A stretch of 64,000 bases of DNA from Halobacteria archaeon AArc-dxtr1 (GTDB lineage Archaea; Halobacteriota; Halobacteria; Halobacteriales; Natrialbaceae), in NCBI GenBank assembly GCA_025517425.1, contig JAOPJY010000001.1, forward strand, positions 372,001 through 436,000, written 5' to 3'. How positions within the stretch are numbered: position 1 is the first letter of the stretch; the number at the start of each line of letters is the position of its first letter. Positions 42,813 to 51,332 of the stretch are shown piece after piece. The notes under the pieces are model-generated. The model was not told the DNA's origin. It made no database searches and saw only the letters and a program-made list of their open reading frames with translations. A program made the position numbers and the translations under genes.

Positions 42813-42916
42813 ACGTGGAACAGATTCTCCTGCTTAAAAACCGTTGGCAACTGTGCAAAAACAGGCGGTTCTCGACCCCGGTTTTCTTGCGAACGTACTG
42901 TTGGGGACGAACGCGC

Positions 42917-44143
42917 TCAGTCGTCGTCCATCCGGGCTTGTGCCTCGTCGAGGGCGTCGACGCCGACCAGCGGTTCGCCGGTCAGCGCTCGGAGGTAGGA
43001 GCCGCCGGCGATCGAGAGGTGGTCGAACTGCGTCTCGTCGAGGCCGTACATCGGCACCGTTCGCGACGTGTCGCCGCCGCCGACGACGGCGAAGGCGCTC
43101 GACTCGCCGACCGCCCGCAGCACCTCGACGGTCCCGTGGCTAAAGCGCTCGTCCTCGAAGACGCCCAGCGCGCCCTTTACCAGGACGGCTGCGGAGTCAG
43201 CCAGAGCTGCCGCGTAGTTCTCGGCGGTCTCGTGGCCGATGTCCATGTAGGAGACGGTCTTCTCGTCGATTTCGTCGACGACGTGCTCGGCGCGCTCGCC
43301 GTCGTCGTCCTCGTAGGCGAGGTCGACGGCGGTCTCGATCCGATCGCCGAAGCGATCGAGTACGTCTGCGATCAGTTCCTCGTTCTCCGCGTAGTTGTCG
43401 TCGTACAGCGCCGGCCCGTCGGGCAGGTCACGTCCGACGGGGTGTCCCTGTGCGCGCAAGAAGAGTTCGCCGACGACGCCGCCAAGGAGGAACTGGTCGA
43501 CGTCGTCCTCTAAGTGGTCCATCGCAGCGATGACGTCCTCGGCTTTGGTGCCGCCCAGTATCATCGTCACGGGACCGTCGAACTCGCGGCGCTCGACGGA
43601 GGTATTGAACTCGTACTCGACTTCCATTACCGGGCCGGCGTAGGCGTCCATCACAGCCGGGAAGCCGACGACCGAGGCGTGGGCACGGTGAGCAACCGAG
43701 TAGGCGTCGTTGACGTACGCGTCGAACTCGGGAGCGAGCGTCTGGACGAACTCGCTTTCTGCGTGCTCGTCGGCCGGCTTTTCCGGTAGCTCGTCGTCGG
43801 TCATGCGGGTGTTCTCGAGCAAGACGACGTCACCCGATTCGAGCCCGTCGATCGCTTCCAGAGCCTCCTCGCCGTAGGTGGAGGAAACGTACTCGACGGA
43901 CTGACCGAGATGATCGGAAAGGATGTCGGCGTGCTGTTCGAGCGTGACGAACGTCTCCCGTCCCGGCCGCCCCTGGTGGGCCAGCAAGGCGACCGCGTGG
44001 TCGTCGGCCAGGAGCGTCTCGATCGATTCGGCGTGGCGCTCGAATCGGCGGTTGTCCTGTACGTCGCCGTCCTCGACGGGGGCGTTGACGTCGATTCGGG
44101 CCAGCAACGTCGCTCCGGACTCGAGGTCGTCAGTCGTGTACAT
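42917..44143 (-). CDS. pgk: Phosphoglycerate kinase
   Basis: A 408-residue two-domain kinase interconverting 1,3-bisphosphoglycerate and 3-phosphoglycerate. It has the N-terminal substrate site 'LLARIDVNAPVEDGDVQDNR' and 'VALLAHQGRPGRETFVTLEQ', the hinge 'VNDAYSVAHRAHASVVGFPA', and nucleotide elements 'VTMILGGTKAEDVIAAMDHL' and 'FAVVGGGDTSRTVPMYGLDE'. It starts at ATG 44141-44143. It lies between gap and the GAPN-like gene on the minus strand, all in central carbon metabolism. Confidence 0.95.
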   Translation of the reverse strand: MYTTDDLESGATLLARIDVNAPVEDGDVQDNRRFERHAESIETLLADDHAVALLAHQGRPGRETFVTLEQHADILSDHLGQSVEYVSSTYGEEALEAIDGLESGDVVLLENTRMTDDELPEKPADEHAESEFVQTLAPEFDAYVNDAYSVAHRAHASVVGFPAVMDAYAGPVMEVEYEFNTSVERREFDGPVTMILGGTKAEDVIAAMDHLEDDVDQFLLGGVVGELFLRAQGHPVGRDLPDGPALYDDNYAENEELIADVLDRFGDRIETAVDLAYEDDDGERAEHVVDEIDEKTVSYMDIGHETAENYAAALADSAAVLVKGALGVFEDERFSHGTVEVLRAVGESSAFAVVGGGDTSRTVPMYGLDETQFDHLSIAGGSYLRALTGEPLVGVDALDEAQARMDDD

Positions 44144-44250
44144 ATCTCAGTGCTCGTTCCGTGGCGAATAAAACCCGTCGATCAGCCGTCGTACTCGTTG
44201 GGATGCGTGACCGGGAAAATTCGCTCGCCGTCCAGTATGTCGTCGCGACG

Positions 44251-45264
44251 TCAGTCCAGGACGTACTCTGCGAGGTCGAGCATCCGGTTTGCGAAGCCGT
44301 ACTCGTTGTCGTACCACGCGAGAATCTTGACCTGACCCGCGGTCGCCATCGTGGAGTCGGCGTCGACGATCGAAGAGTACGACTGCCCAATGACGTCTCG
44401 TGAGACGATTTCGTCCTCGGTGTAGCCCAGCACGCCCTCGAGTTCGCCGGTCGACGCGGCCTCGAGCGCCTCGTTGACCTCGTCCTCGGAGACGTCTGCG
44501 TCTAACGTGACGACGAGGTCGGTGATCGAACCGTCGGGGACGGGAACGCGCATCGCCATCCCGTCGAGTTTGCCCTCGAGGTTCGGGAGGACCTCGGTGG
44601 TCGCCTGTGCGGCGCCCGTCGAGGTCGGGATGATGTTCTCGGCAGCGGCGCGGCCGCGGCGGGTCTTCTCCAGCGGACCGTCGATGAGATTCTGCGTGCC
44701 CGTGTACGCGTGAGTCGTCGTGAGCAGACCGGACTCGATGCCGAACTCCTCGTCTAACACCTTCGCGACCGGCGCGACGGAGTTCGTCGTACAGGAGGCG
44801 TTCGAGACGACGGCCTCGCCGTCGTACTCGTCGTGGTTCACGCCGTAGACGACCGTCAGGACGTCCTTCTCGCCTTTCGGTGGCGCGGAGATGAGCGCGC
44901 GGTCGGCACCGGCCTCGACGTGCTTGTACGCGTCGTCGTAGGTTCGGAAGAGACCGGTACACTCGAAGGCGACGTCGACGCCGAGTTCCTCCCACGGTAG
45001 GTCGGCAGGATCGCGCTCGCTCAGCGTCTGAATCGTCCGATCGCCGACGATGAGATCGTCGCCGTCGGTCTCGACGCCCTCGGTGCGGCCGTGGACACTG
45101 TCGTATTTGAGGAGGTAGGCCATGTCCTCGATGTCCATGATGTCGTTGATCGCGACGACGTCGATGCGATCGTCTTCGAGGCTGGCGCGGAGCACGTTGC
45201 GACCGATGCGACCGAACCCATTCAGACCGACCGTGATCGTCTCGTTCGCAGTTTGACCACTCAT
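44251..45264 (-). CDS. gap: Glyceraldehyde-3-phosphate dehydrogenase, type I (phosphorylating)
   Basis: A 337-residue enzyme. The Rossmann start is 'ITVGLNGFGRIGRNVLRASL'. The catalytic Cys is in 'VVSNASCTTNSVAPVAKVLD' (~residue 155) and His in 'LLTTTHAYTGTQNL' (~182). Sequence is of the bacterial type I class, not the archaeal type II class, a known trait of haloarchaea. ATG 45262-45264 ('MSGQTANETITVG') is chosen; an ATG seven codons upstream is possible. Upstream is the divergent dpsA gene, downstream pgk. Confidence 0.94.
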   Translation of the reverse strand: MSGQTANETITVGLNGFGRIGRNVLRASLEDDRIDVVAINDIMDIEDMAYLLKYDSVHGRTEGVETDGDDLIVGDRTIQTLSERDPADLPWEELGVDVAFECTGLFRTYDDAYKHVEAGADRALISAPPKGEKDVLTVVYGVNHDEYDGEAVVSNASCTTNSVAPVAKVLDEEFGIESGLLTTTHAYTGTQNLIDGPLEKTRRGRAAAENIIPTSTGAAQATTEVLPNLEGKLDGMAMRVPVPDGSITDLVVTLDADVSEDEVNEALEAASTGELEGVLGYTEDEIVSRDVIGQSYSSIVDADSTMATAGQVKILAWYDNEYGFANRMLDLAEYVLD

Positions 45265-45422
45265 ATCTGAATCGTTCGTAACCATCGCTTTTGTTGTTGT
45301 CGTCTTGCGTTCGTGGCGATCGGTGTGAATGGACAGCCGAGGGACTTCTTCCATGAAAATTATTCTTCCCTTTTCGAAAACATAGATGGAGTATATGGGA
45401 ACAAAATCTCTGACAGGCCAAG

Positions 45423-45431
45423 GTTTAAGTG
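45423..45431 (+). promoter_or_regulatory. TATA-like box of dpsA
   Basis: GTTTAAGTG lies about 28 bases upstream of ATG 45455, indicating a leaderless transcript. Confidence 0.55.
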
Positions 45432-45454
45432 TAGTCGACGAGTACGTGGATGTG

Positions 45455-46000
45455 ATGAGCACCCAGAAGACCGTCCGTCAACAGGCCAGCACCGTCGAGG
45501 AGAACGAGCTCCGGATAGACCAGGAGAAGGCCGAGCAGATCGTCGACGCGTTAAACACCGAACTGGCGAACGCGTACGTGCTGTACCACCAACTCAAAAA
45601 GCACCACTGGGTCGTCGAAGGGGCGGAGTTCCTCCCGCTTCACGAGTTCTTAGAGGAGGCCTACGAGCACGTCGAGGAAGGCGCCGACGTCATCGCCGAG
45701 CGCGCCCAGGCGCTGGGTGGCGTCCCCGTCTCCGGCCCGACCAACCAGGAGCGCCGCGCCACTGTCGAGTTCGAGGGCGAGGACGTCTACGACATTCGTA
45801 CCTCGTTCCAGCACGATCTCGAGATGTACGGTGACATCATCGAGTCGATGCGCGATACCATCGAACTCGCCGACAACTTAGGCGACTACGCCACCGCCGA
45901 GATCCTCCGGGAGATCCTCGTGACCCTCGAAGAAGACGGCCACCACTTCGAACACTACCTCGAGGACGACACCCTCGTACTCGAGGACGCGACGCACTGA
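45455..46000 (+). CDS. dpsA: DNA starvation/stationary-phase protection ferritin
   Basis: A 181-residue Dps-family ferritin that stores iron and limits oxidative damage. The ferroxidase ligands span 'VLYHQLKKHHWVVEGAEFLP' and 'LHEFLEEAYEHVEEGADVIA', as in the archaeal/bacterial Dps fold of four helices. The C-terminal helix is 'REILVTLEEDGHHFEHYLED'. ATG 45455 ('MSTQKTVRQQASTVEENELR') matches the haloarchaeal DpsA N-terminus and sits at the right distance from the TATA-like box. It is divergent from gap. Iron or oxidative regulation is known for halobacterial dpsA. Confidence 0.95.
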   Translation: MSTQKTVRQQASTVEENELRIDQEKAEQIVDALNTELANAYVLYHQLKKHHWVVEGAEFLPLHEFLEEAYEHVEEGADVIAERAQALGGVPVSGPTNQERRATVEFEGEDVYDIRTSFQHDLEMYGDIIESMRDTIELADNLGDYATAEILREILVTLEEDGHHFEHYLEDDTLVLEDATH

Positions 46001-46032
46001 CGGCGCAGGCGACGATCAGAATCGACGACGGG

Positions 46033-46039
46033 CTTTTTC
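46033..46039 (+). terminator. Oligo-T end signal after dpsA
   Basis: A T-run of five lies about 34 bases beyond the dpsA stop in otherwise GC-rich sequence, a typical archaeal 3' end. Confidence 0.4.
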
Positions 46040-46165
46040 GCGGAGGCGAGCAGAGAATCGGTGGGCGGAGCCTAGCGGTGAAGCCAAGCGAACTGTCGCC
46101 TGTGTACTGACGCGTTCGAGCCGGAGAGCGATCTATCGGGCCCGGATTCTCCTCTCCAGAAGCAC

Positions 46166-46330
46166 CTACCGTTCGAGATCGACGGCGTGATCGGTCGCAA
46201 TCCAGCCGTCGACGTTGTCTCGTTCGGTCAGTACCAGCTTTCCGGGGCGGGGTTCGTGGCTGGCCACGACCGAGGAGCCCTCGGGCTCCTCGTCGGTGAC
46301 GGGTTCGCTGCGTCGCGCGTGTGCGTCCAT
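46166..46330 (-). CDS. 54-residue haloarchaeal protein, possibly metal-regulated
   Basis: A clean small frame from ATG 46328-46330 to TAG 46166-46168 reads 'MDAHARRSEPVTDEEPEGSS', followed by a beta-rich end ('KLVLTERDNVDGWIATDHAV'). Codon character and the acidic N-terminus match neighbouring real genes, and I recall similar proteins in many haloarchaea. A palindrome resembling a DtxR-family operator is ten bases upstream, so expression may respond to iron or manganese. The molecular role is unknown. Confidence 0.65.
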   Translation of the reverse strand: MDAHARRSEPVTDEEPEGSSVVASHEPRPGKLVLTERDNVDGWIATDHAVDLER

Positions 46331-46339
46331 CGAGATGAC

Positions 46340-46353
46340 TTAGGTGGGCCTAA
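46340..46353 (-). promoter_or_regulatory. DtxR/SirR-like palindromic operator
   Basis: TTAGGTGGGCCTAA consists of TTAGG and CCTAA arms around four bases and resembles operators of DtxR/IdeR-family metal regulators. It lies between the small gene's start and an A/T-rich stretch (CTAAATCTAAAAG) that could be its TATA region. A weaker arm (GGTCCGCCTAG) follows to about 46379. Confidence 0.5.
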
Positions 46354-46528
46354 ATCTAAAAGTGTTTTGGTCCGCCTAGACCCCTGTCGCGATCTCAATT
46401 TTCACACCGTCACTGCTACTGCGGCCGGCTCGCGACAGATTTGTCGACCGTCACGACGTCGAACCCAGCCGACGGACGCGACACTGCGTAGCCCATCGTC
46501 AAGTGTGATCGTCCCCGTACGTCCGCAC

Positions 46529-46732
46529 ATGGAGTACGACCTCGTACAGGGCGACATCGCCGAATAGTCAGCCGACGCGCTGGTCAACGCCGTCGGGACG
46601 AGCCTGACGATGGAGTCGGGTGTCGCCGGCTTCGATCTCGCCGAGTGCGCCGCGATCATCAACGAGACGATCTACGCGGCGACCGGGCGAGCAGCGGCCT
46701 CGGAGCAGGGAAGCGACGAGGCGGCTCGGTGA
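46529..46732 (+). pseudogene. Macro-domain (ADP-ribose-binding) protein remnant
   Basis: The frame starts 'MEYDLVQGDIAE', hits TAG at 46565-46567, and continues in the same frame as 'SADALVNAVGTSLTMESGVAG'-like text, the beginning of a macro domain. It then jumps to 'FDLAECAAIINETIYAATGR', which belongs near the end of such a domain, and stops at TGA 46730-46732. An intact macro domain is about 170-190 residues; only 68 codons remain. The join is at 'GVAG', a sequence macro domains contain twice, so recombination between the two copies probably removed the middle. It is not functional. Confidence 0.8.
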
Positions 46733-46782
46733 GTCGCGGATTCGGCGGGACCGAGTGACCGGCGGCCGGGTAGATCTTCCAG

Positions 46783-47547
46783 TTACCAGCTGAGATACCC
46801 GCCGTCGACGCCGAGGGCTTCGCCAGTGACGAACGAGGCCTCGTCGTCGCACAACCAGACGACGGCGTTTGCGACCTCTTCTGGCGTCCCCAGCCGATTC
46901 ATCGCGTGCCGACGCTCGATCTGCTCGCGCATCTCCGGATCGCTCGTGATCCCTCCCTCGTCGAGGAGGGGCGTCTCGATGAACGCGGGACAGACTGCGT
47001 TGATACGGATACCCGTCTCGCCATTTTCGAGGGCAGCCGACTTCGTCAGGCCGAGAATCCCGTGTTTCGCAGCGGAGTATCCCGATGAGTTCTCGAACCC
47101 GACTTTCCCAAGGACCGACGAGTTGTTGACGATGACGCCGCCCTCGCTCTGGGCGTGCATCTGTTTTAGCTCCGACCGCATACAGTTGAACACGCCGACG
47201 AGGTTGACGTCGATGACGGTTTGCCACGCTTCGGGATCGTACTCGCCAACTGGCGCCTGTGCACCGCCGACACCGGCGTTGTTGAACGCGTAGTCCAGAC
47301 GTCCGTACTCGTCGACGGCAGCGTCTACCATCGCGTCTGTCGCCGCGGGATCAGTCACGTCGGTTTCGACGAAGTGGGCCTCGTCACCGTCAGCTGTGAT
47401 CTCTGCAACGGTCTCCTCACCGCCTTCGGTATCTACGTCCGCGACGATCACACTCGCTCCGCGATCTGCAAACGTCCGAGCAGTCGTCCGCCCGATCCCA
47501 GAGCCGGCTCCCGTTACGACAGCGACCGCATCACTGAACGAATCCAT
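46783..47547 (-). CDS. SDR family NAD(P)-dependent oxidoreductase
   Basis: A 254-residue classical short-chain dehydrogenase. The cofactor motif is 'VAVVTGAGSGIGRTTARTFA', the structural motif 'DYAFNNAGVGGAQAPVGEYD', and the catalytic residues are Ser in 'VIVNNSSVLGKVGFENSSGY' and Tyr-x3-Lys in 'GYSAAKHGILGLTK'. It ends 'VTGEALGVDGGYLSW', typical of the glucose-dehydrogenase-like group. The Asp in 'VIVADVDTEGGEE' suggests NAD preference. The substrate is unknown and it stands alone. Confidence 0.9.
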   Translation of the reverse strand: MDSFSDAVAVVTGAGSGIGRTTARTFADRGASVIVADVDTEGGEETVAEITADGDEAHFVETDVTDPAATDAMVDAAVDEYGRLDYAFNNAGVGGAQAPVGEYDPEAWQTVIDVNLVGVFNCMRSELKQMHAQSEGGVIVNNSSVLGKVGFENSSGYSAAKHGILGLTKSAALENGETGIRINAVCPAFIETPLLDEGGITSDPEMREQIERRHAMNRLGTPEEVANAVVWLCDDEASFVTGEALGVDGGYLSW

Positions 47548-47689
47548 ACCGAGAGATGACCCCCGTTCGAGAAAATAGTATGGCTCCGTTCGGCGTCGAC
47601 AGGGGAGTCAGCTTCTGAGGTAACGACAGAACCCACAGCCGTCTCGCGAAGAGACAGAAGTGAGGTGACTGGTAACCGACCGACCCGTC

Positions 47690-48715
47690 TCAGGACAGCG
47701 AGAGCCCGCGAATCTCGACGGACGCGCCCTCCTCGACGCGCCCGATAATCTGGCCGTCCGTCTCGGCGGCGAACGCCTCGGCTCGGTCTTCGGGCAGCGC
47801 CACGACGAAGCCCGTTCCCATGTTGAACGTCCGGTGCATCTCGGCGTCGGAGACGTCTCCTTCCTCCTGGACGAACTCGAAGATCGGCTGGGCCGGCAAC
47901 GGGTCGTCGACCACGTACGTCCGGTCGCCCATTCGGAGCAGGTTCGTCCACCCGCCGCCAGTAATGTGGGCCGCGGCGCGCACGCCGTGTTCGGTCATTG
48001 GGCCGAGCAGGTCGGTGTAGATCCGGGTCGGGCGCAGCAGTTCCTCGCCGATCGTCCGCTCGGAGTCGTACGGGAAGGTATCGTCGTACTCGTGGCCGCG
48101 GGTGACGGCCTCGCGAGCGAGCGTGAGTCCGTTCGAGTGGATCCCGTTCGAGGGGACGCCAACAAGCACGTCGCCGACGGCGGCCTCCCCATCGAGAATA
48201 TCGCCTTTTTCCGCCAGACCGGCGCAGGTCCCCGCCAGATCGAATCCGGAGACGACTTCGGGCATGACCGCAGTCTCGCCGCCCAGCAGCGTCATTCCCG
48301 ACTCCTCGAGTCCGACCGCGAGCCCCTCGCCGATCTCGTTCGTGAGCGCGTCGTCGGGCTCGTCGATCGCGAGGTAGTCGACGAACGCGACCGGTTCGAC
48401 GCCCGCCGCGACGAGGTCGTTGACGTTCATCGCGATGCAGTCGATCCCGATCGTCGAGAAGTCCTCGATGGCTTCTGCCACCAGCAACTTCGTGCCGACG
48501 CCGTCGGTCGCAAGCGCCAGATAGCGGTCGCCAATATCGAGGAGTCCAGCGTACTCGGTCGTGAGACCACTGCCGAAGGCGGAGAGCAACGCGGCGGTCG
48601 CGTCCTCGCTTGCCTCGATGTCGACGCCCGTCTCGGCGTAGGTTAGTCCGTCGGCGTCGTCCGCGCCGGAGTCGGCGTCCGCGTTCCCGTCGGAATCGGC
48701 CGCGTGATCGGTCAT
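47690..48715 (-). CDS. purM: Phosphoribosylformylglycinamidine cyclo-ligase
   Basis: A 341-residue AIR synthetase that closes the imidazole ring in purine synthesis with ATP. It has 'LTYAETGVDIEASEDATAAL', the ATP/Mg segment 'ALATDGVGTKLLVAEAIEDF', 'IDCIAMNVNDLVAAGVEPVA', 'GGETAVMPEVVSGFDLAG' and 'AAAHITGGGWTNLLRMGDRT'. The first ~20 residues are an Asp/Ala-rich acidic extension. ATG 48713-48715 begins that extension. No other pur gene is nearby. Confidence 0.94.
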   Translation of the reverse strand: MTDHAADSDGNADADSGADDADGLTYAETGVDIEASEDATAALLSAFGSGLTTEYAGLLDIGDRYLALATDGVGTKLLVAEAIEDFSTIGIDCIAMNVNDLVAAGVEPVAFVDYLAIDEPDDALTNEIGEGLAVGLEESGMTLLGGETAVMPEVVSGFDLAGTCAGLAEKGDILDGEAAVGDVLVGVPSNGIHSNGLTLAREAVTRGHEYDDTFPYDSERTIGEELLRPTRIYTDLLGPMTEHGVRAAAHITGGGWTNLLRMGDRTYVVDDPLPAQPIFEFVQEEGDVSDAEMHRTFNMGTGFVVALPEDRAEAFAAETDGQIIGRVEEGASVEIRGLSLS

Positions 48716-48783
48716 ATCTGAACGACCCGTCGGCGTCAGCAAAAGGCCACCGGTCCGCCGTCCGTCGGGCGGGGCGTCGGCGC

Positions 48784-49461
48784 TTAGAACCCGAACGAGA
48801 GGCCGAACGTGTAGAGGAAGCCAGCAAGCAACGCGACACTCAGCCCGAAGACCGCGGCGAAGGCTCCATTGTTCCAGTTCCAGACGGATTTCCCGTCGAG
48901 CGGGCCGAACGGGATCATGTTGAACGCCGCCAGAAAGAGGTTTATGAGCACGCCCATGTAGAACAAGAATCCGAGGAACCCGCTCGTTCCGAACAGGAGC
49001 ATCGGCGGGAAAAAGAGCGCGGCCAGGCCGTGGTTCGTCAGCGGGCCGGCGACCGCGACCATCGCGTTCTCGCGCTCGGTGATGTGCCCGGCATGGTAGA
49101 CCGCCCCCGGCGCGGCAAAGAGGAAGCCGATGAGGGCGCTCATGATCGCGATGAACAACATCTGGTAGTCCGCGCGAAACTCCGCGACCTGGCCGTAGTG
49201 AATTGCGACGACCTTGTGGGCCAGTTCGTGGAGGAGGAAGGCGACGCCGACGGTGACGAAGCTCAGCCCGATCATCAGCACGAAACCGCCGGTATCGGCA
49301 AGTCCGAGGTGAATCGGTGCGAGTAATAGCGCGAACGCCACGCTCAGGGCGATCCACGCCGCCGCAAGGTCGAACAGTTCCTTGTCGCTGAAACTGAGTT
49401 CTGGCTCCGGCGGTTGCCGGCGCTGGTAGTTCACTCCTGCACCCGGGGATCCGGCGCTCAT
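48784..49461 (-). CDS. Site-2 protease family membrane metalloprotease
   Basis: A 225-residue protein with about six hydrophobic helices. The zinc site 'VAFLLHELAHKVVAIHYGQV' supplies His-Glu-x2-His, and the third ligand is Asp in 'FNMIPFGPLDGKSVWNWNNG', the S2P 'NxxPxxPLDG' motif. S2P proteins cut substrates inside the membrane. ATG 49459-49461 has GGGGTGG upstream; an ATG three codons earlier is in frame. The gene follows the TraB gene by 28 bases on the same strand, so the two may form an operon. Confidence 0.9.
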   Translation of the reverse strand: MSAGSPGAGVNYQRRQPPEPELSFSDKELFDLAAAWIALSVAFALLLAPIHLGLADTGGFVLMIGLSFVTVGVAFLLHELAHKVVAIHYGQVAEFRADYQMLFIAIMSALIGFLFAAPGAVYHAGHITERENAMVAVAGPLTNHGLAALFFPPMLLFGTSGFLGFLFYMGVLINLFLAAFNMIPFGPLDGKSVWNWNNGAFAAVFGLSVALLAGFLYTFGLSFGF

Positions 49462-49489
49462 GAATGCCACCCCCGCAGTATCTCGATCA

Positions 49490-51244
49490 TCAGAGCAGCC
49501 CCCGCAGCAGTTCGAGGGTGTTCTGTGCTCCCTGGAACAGTTCGCCCATGAGCGCGTCGACGCCGCCGATCTCGGGCGCGAGCCACGGCAGGACGACGAG
49601 TGGGAACAGAATCGTGGCCACGAAGCTCCCGATGTTCGTCAACGCGACGATGAGGATCAGTCGGAACAGCGGGACGTCGATCATCTCCCCGAAGGCCTCG
49701 TCTATCGGGCGCTCGGTGTCGCCGACGATCTCGTTTAGCGTCTGGACGTCGGAGACGTTGACCGGCCGGTAACGCAGTTCGACGTAGCCAGCGAACCAGC
49801 CGGGCGCGAGCAACGGATTGATGCTCGTCAGCCAGGCAACGGAGCCGCCGACGCCGGCACTGGTCCAGCGCGCGCCGGCCAGGCGCGCGAGCGTGAACGC
49901 GAAGATGCCGTTGAAGACGAACCAGGCGACGAACAGCTGTAAGAGGAACGTGTCCTGGACGCCGGCCATGATCAGCAGGAAGAAAAAGCCCACAAAGCCG
50001 ACCATAACGAGGTAGCCAAACAGCTTCATCACCGAAAAGCGCCGGCCGGAGGTCGTTCCGGAGATCGACTCCAGCTCGGGGATGCCCGACGGATTCTCGA
50101 GGTGGCGCTCGATGCCGGCTTTGTGCCCGGCGCCGACGACCGCGAGCACGTCGTACCCCTGATTCGCCAGCGCGTGGAGGTTGTGTGCGATGTAGGCGTC
50201 GCGTTCGTCGATCAACGCGTTCGCGCCGTGGGGGCTAAACTGGCGAAACTCCTCCATCATCGCCGCGACCACGTCGCCGTCGGTCATCTCCTCGATGTCG
50301 ATCTCCTCGATCTCGTCGACGTCGGCGGTCAGTGCGTCCAACAGCAGGCCGAAGACGGCGCCGACGAGCGCACCGAGTCCCAGACCGGCGAGGATCCCGA
50401 CCGCTCCGCGAATCGTGTACTCGCCTGCACTCTCGAAGGCGCCCGCCGAGAACGGCCCGACGAACGTCTCCGTGACCACGAGCACCAGTGCGCCGGCGAC
50501 GCCGATGACTGCACCGCCGACCAGACGGCCGCCGAGCCCGCTTCCGCCGGCGACGTTCTCGAGAGAGGGGAGAAAGAGCAGCCCGAGCAACACGCCTGCC
50601 AGCGCGCCACCGCCGACGGCGCCGACGTACTGCAGCGTCCCGGGGTCGGTGACCCCGAGCGTCAGCGCTTCGCCGAACCCGAGCATCGGGCCCAGAAACG
50701 CGGCGAAGAGGACGCCGAGAAAGATACCGATCGCCGTCCCGAACGCGAGACCGATCGTTCGGGGATTGGTGACGCCGAGGGCCAGCCCTCCGACCATCTT
50801 CACCTTCTCGGAGAAGGACAGCCGCGCCCAGAACCGCTGGATCGTCACCTGGATGTCCCGGTCGACCAGCGCGACGCCGTGGCCGCCCGCCTCGGCTGCG
50901 TCGATCGCCGCGCGCATATCGGCACCGGGCTCGATGTCGAACTGGTCGCCGAGGCGCGACTGGACGTACGAAAGCATCCAGTAGGCTAAAAACTGGAAGA
51001 CCGTGTTGCCAGAGAGGAGGTCCTCGGCTTCGATGTCGTCGGGCGTCCCACCCTGCATCTGTCGGTACCGTCCCTCGTCGAGTTCGACCGCGACGACGTC
51101 TGGTTTCTCGGCCTCGATCGTCGCTTCGACTTCGTCGACGCTCGCCTGGGAGACGTGTGCGGTTCCCAGAACCGTCACGGAGCCGGGCTCGCCGTCGGGC
51201 GCCGCTGGCGGCTCCGGCGTGTCAACGTCGCCTGCATCGCTCAT
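49490..51244 (-). CDS. TraB/GumN-fold membrane protein
   Basis: A 584-residue protein. The TraB domain begins 'GSVTVLGTAHVSQASVDEVE' with 'VVAVELDEGRYRQMQGG', 'GHGVALVDRDIQVTIQRFWA' and the later 'RDAYIAHNLHALANQGYDVL AVVGAGH' region, matching the TraB family's GxxH and ExxR-type motifs. A Gly/Ala-rich multi-helix segment (~residues 160-320) and a C-terminal block of about five helices (~400-584) anchor it in the membrane. Bacterial TraB/PrgY relatives act against peptide pheromones, and the fold resembles Tiki-type metalloproteases. The adjacent S2P protease gene supports a proteolysis-related role. Confidence 0.85.
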   Translation of the reverse strand: MSDAGDVDTPEPPAAPDGEPGSVTVLGTAHVSQASVDEVEATIEAEKPDVVAVELDEGRYRQMQGGTPDDIEAEDLLSGNTVFQFLAYWMLSYVQSRLGDQFDIEPGADMRAAIDAAEAGGHGVALVDRDIQVTIQRFWARLSFSEKVKMVGGLALGVTNPRTIGLAFGTAIGIFLGVLFAAFLGPMLGFGEALTLGVTDPGTLQYVGAVGGGALAGVLLGLLFLPSLENVAGGSGLGGRLVGGAVIGVAGALVLVVTETFVGPFSAGAFESAGEYTIRGAVGILAGLGLGALVGAVFGLLLDALTADVDEIEEIDIEEMTDGDVVAAMMEEFRQFSPHGANALIDERDAYIAHNLHALANQGYDVLAVVGAGHKAGIERHLENPSGIPELESISGTTSGRRFSVMKLFGYLVMVGFVGFFFLLIMAGVQDTFLLQLFVAWFVFNGIFAFTLARLAGARWTSAGVGGSVAWLTSINPLLAPGWFAGYVELRYRPVNVSDVQTLNEIVGDTERPIDEAFGEMIDVPLFRLILIVALTNIGSFVATILFPLVVLPWLAPEIGGVDALMGELFQGAQNTLELLRGLL

Positions 51245-51332
51245 TACCGGTCACACTCGGTGACGACTTTTACCTGTATCGAAGCCGGTAGGAAGACGTG
51301 GATCCCGCGATCGATACTGTTAGCACACCCAC

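Noticed and set aside
46187-46567. Plus-strand frame running into the macro-domain remnant
   Set aside because: It is antisense to the convincing 54-residue gene and joins the macro remnant only because that frame happens to be open; the macro similarity begins at ATG 46529.
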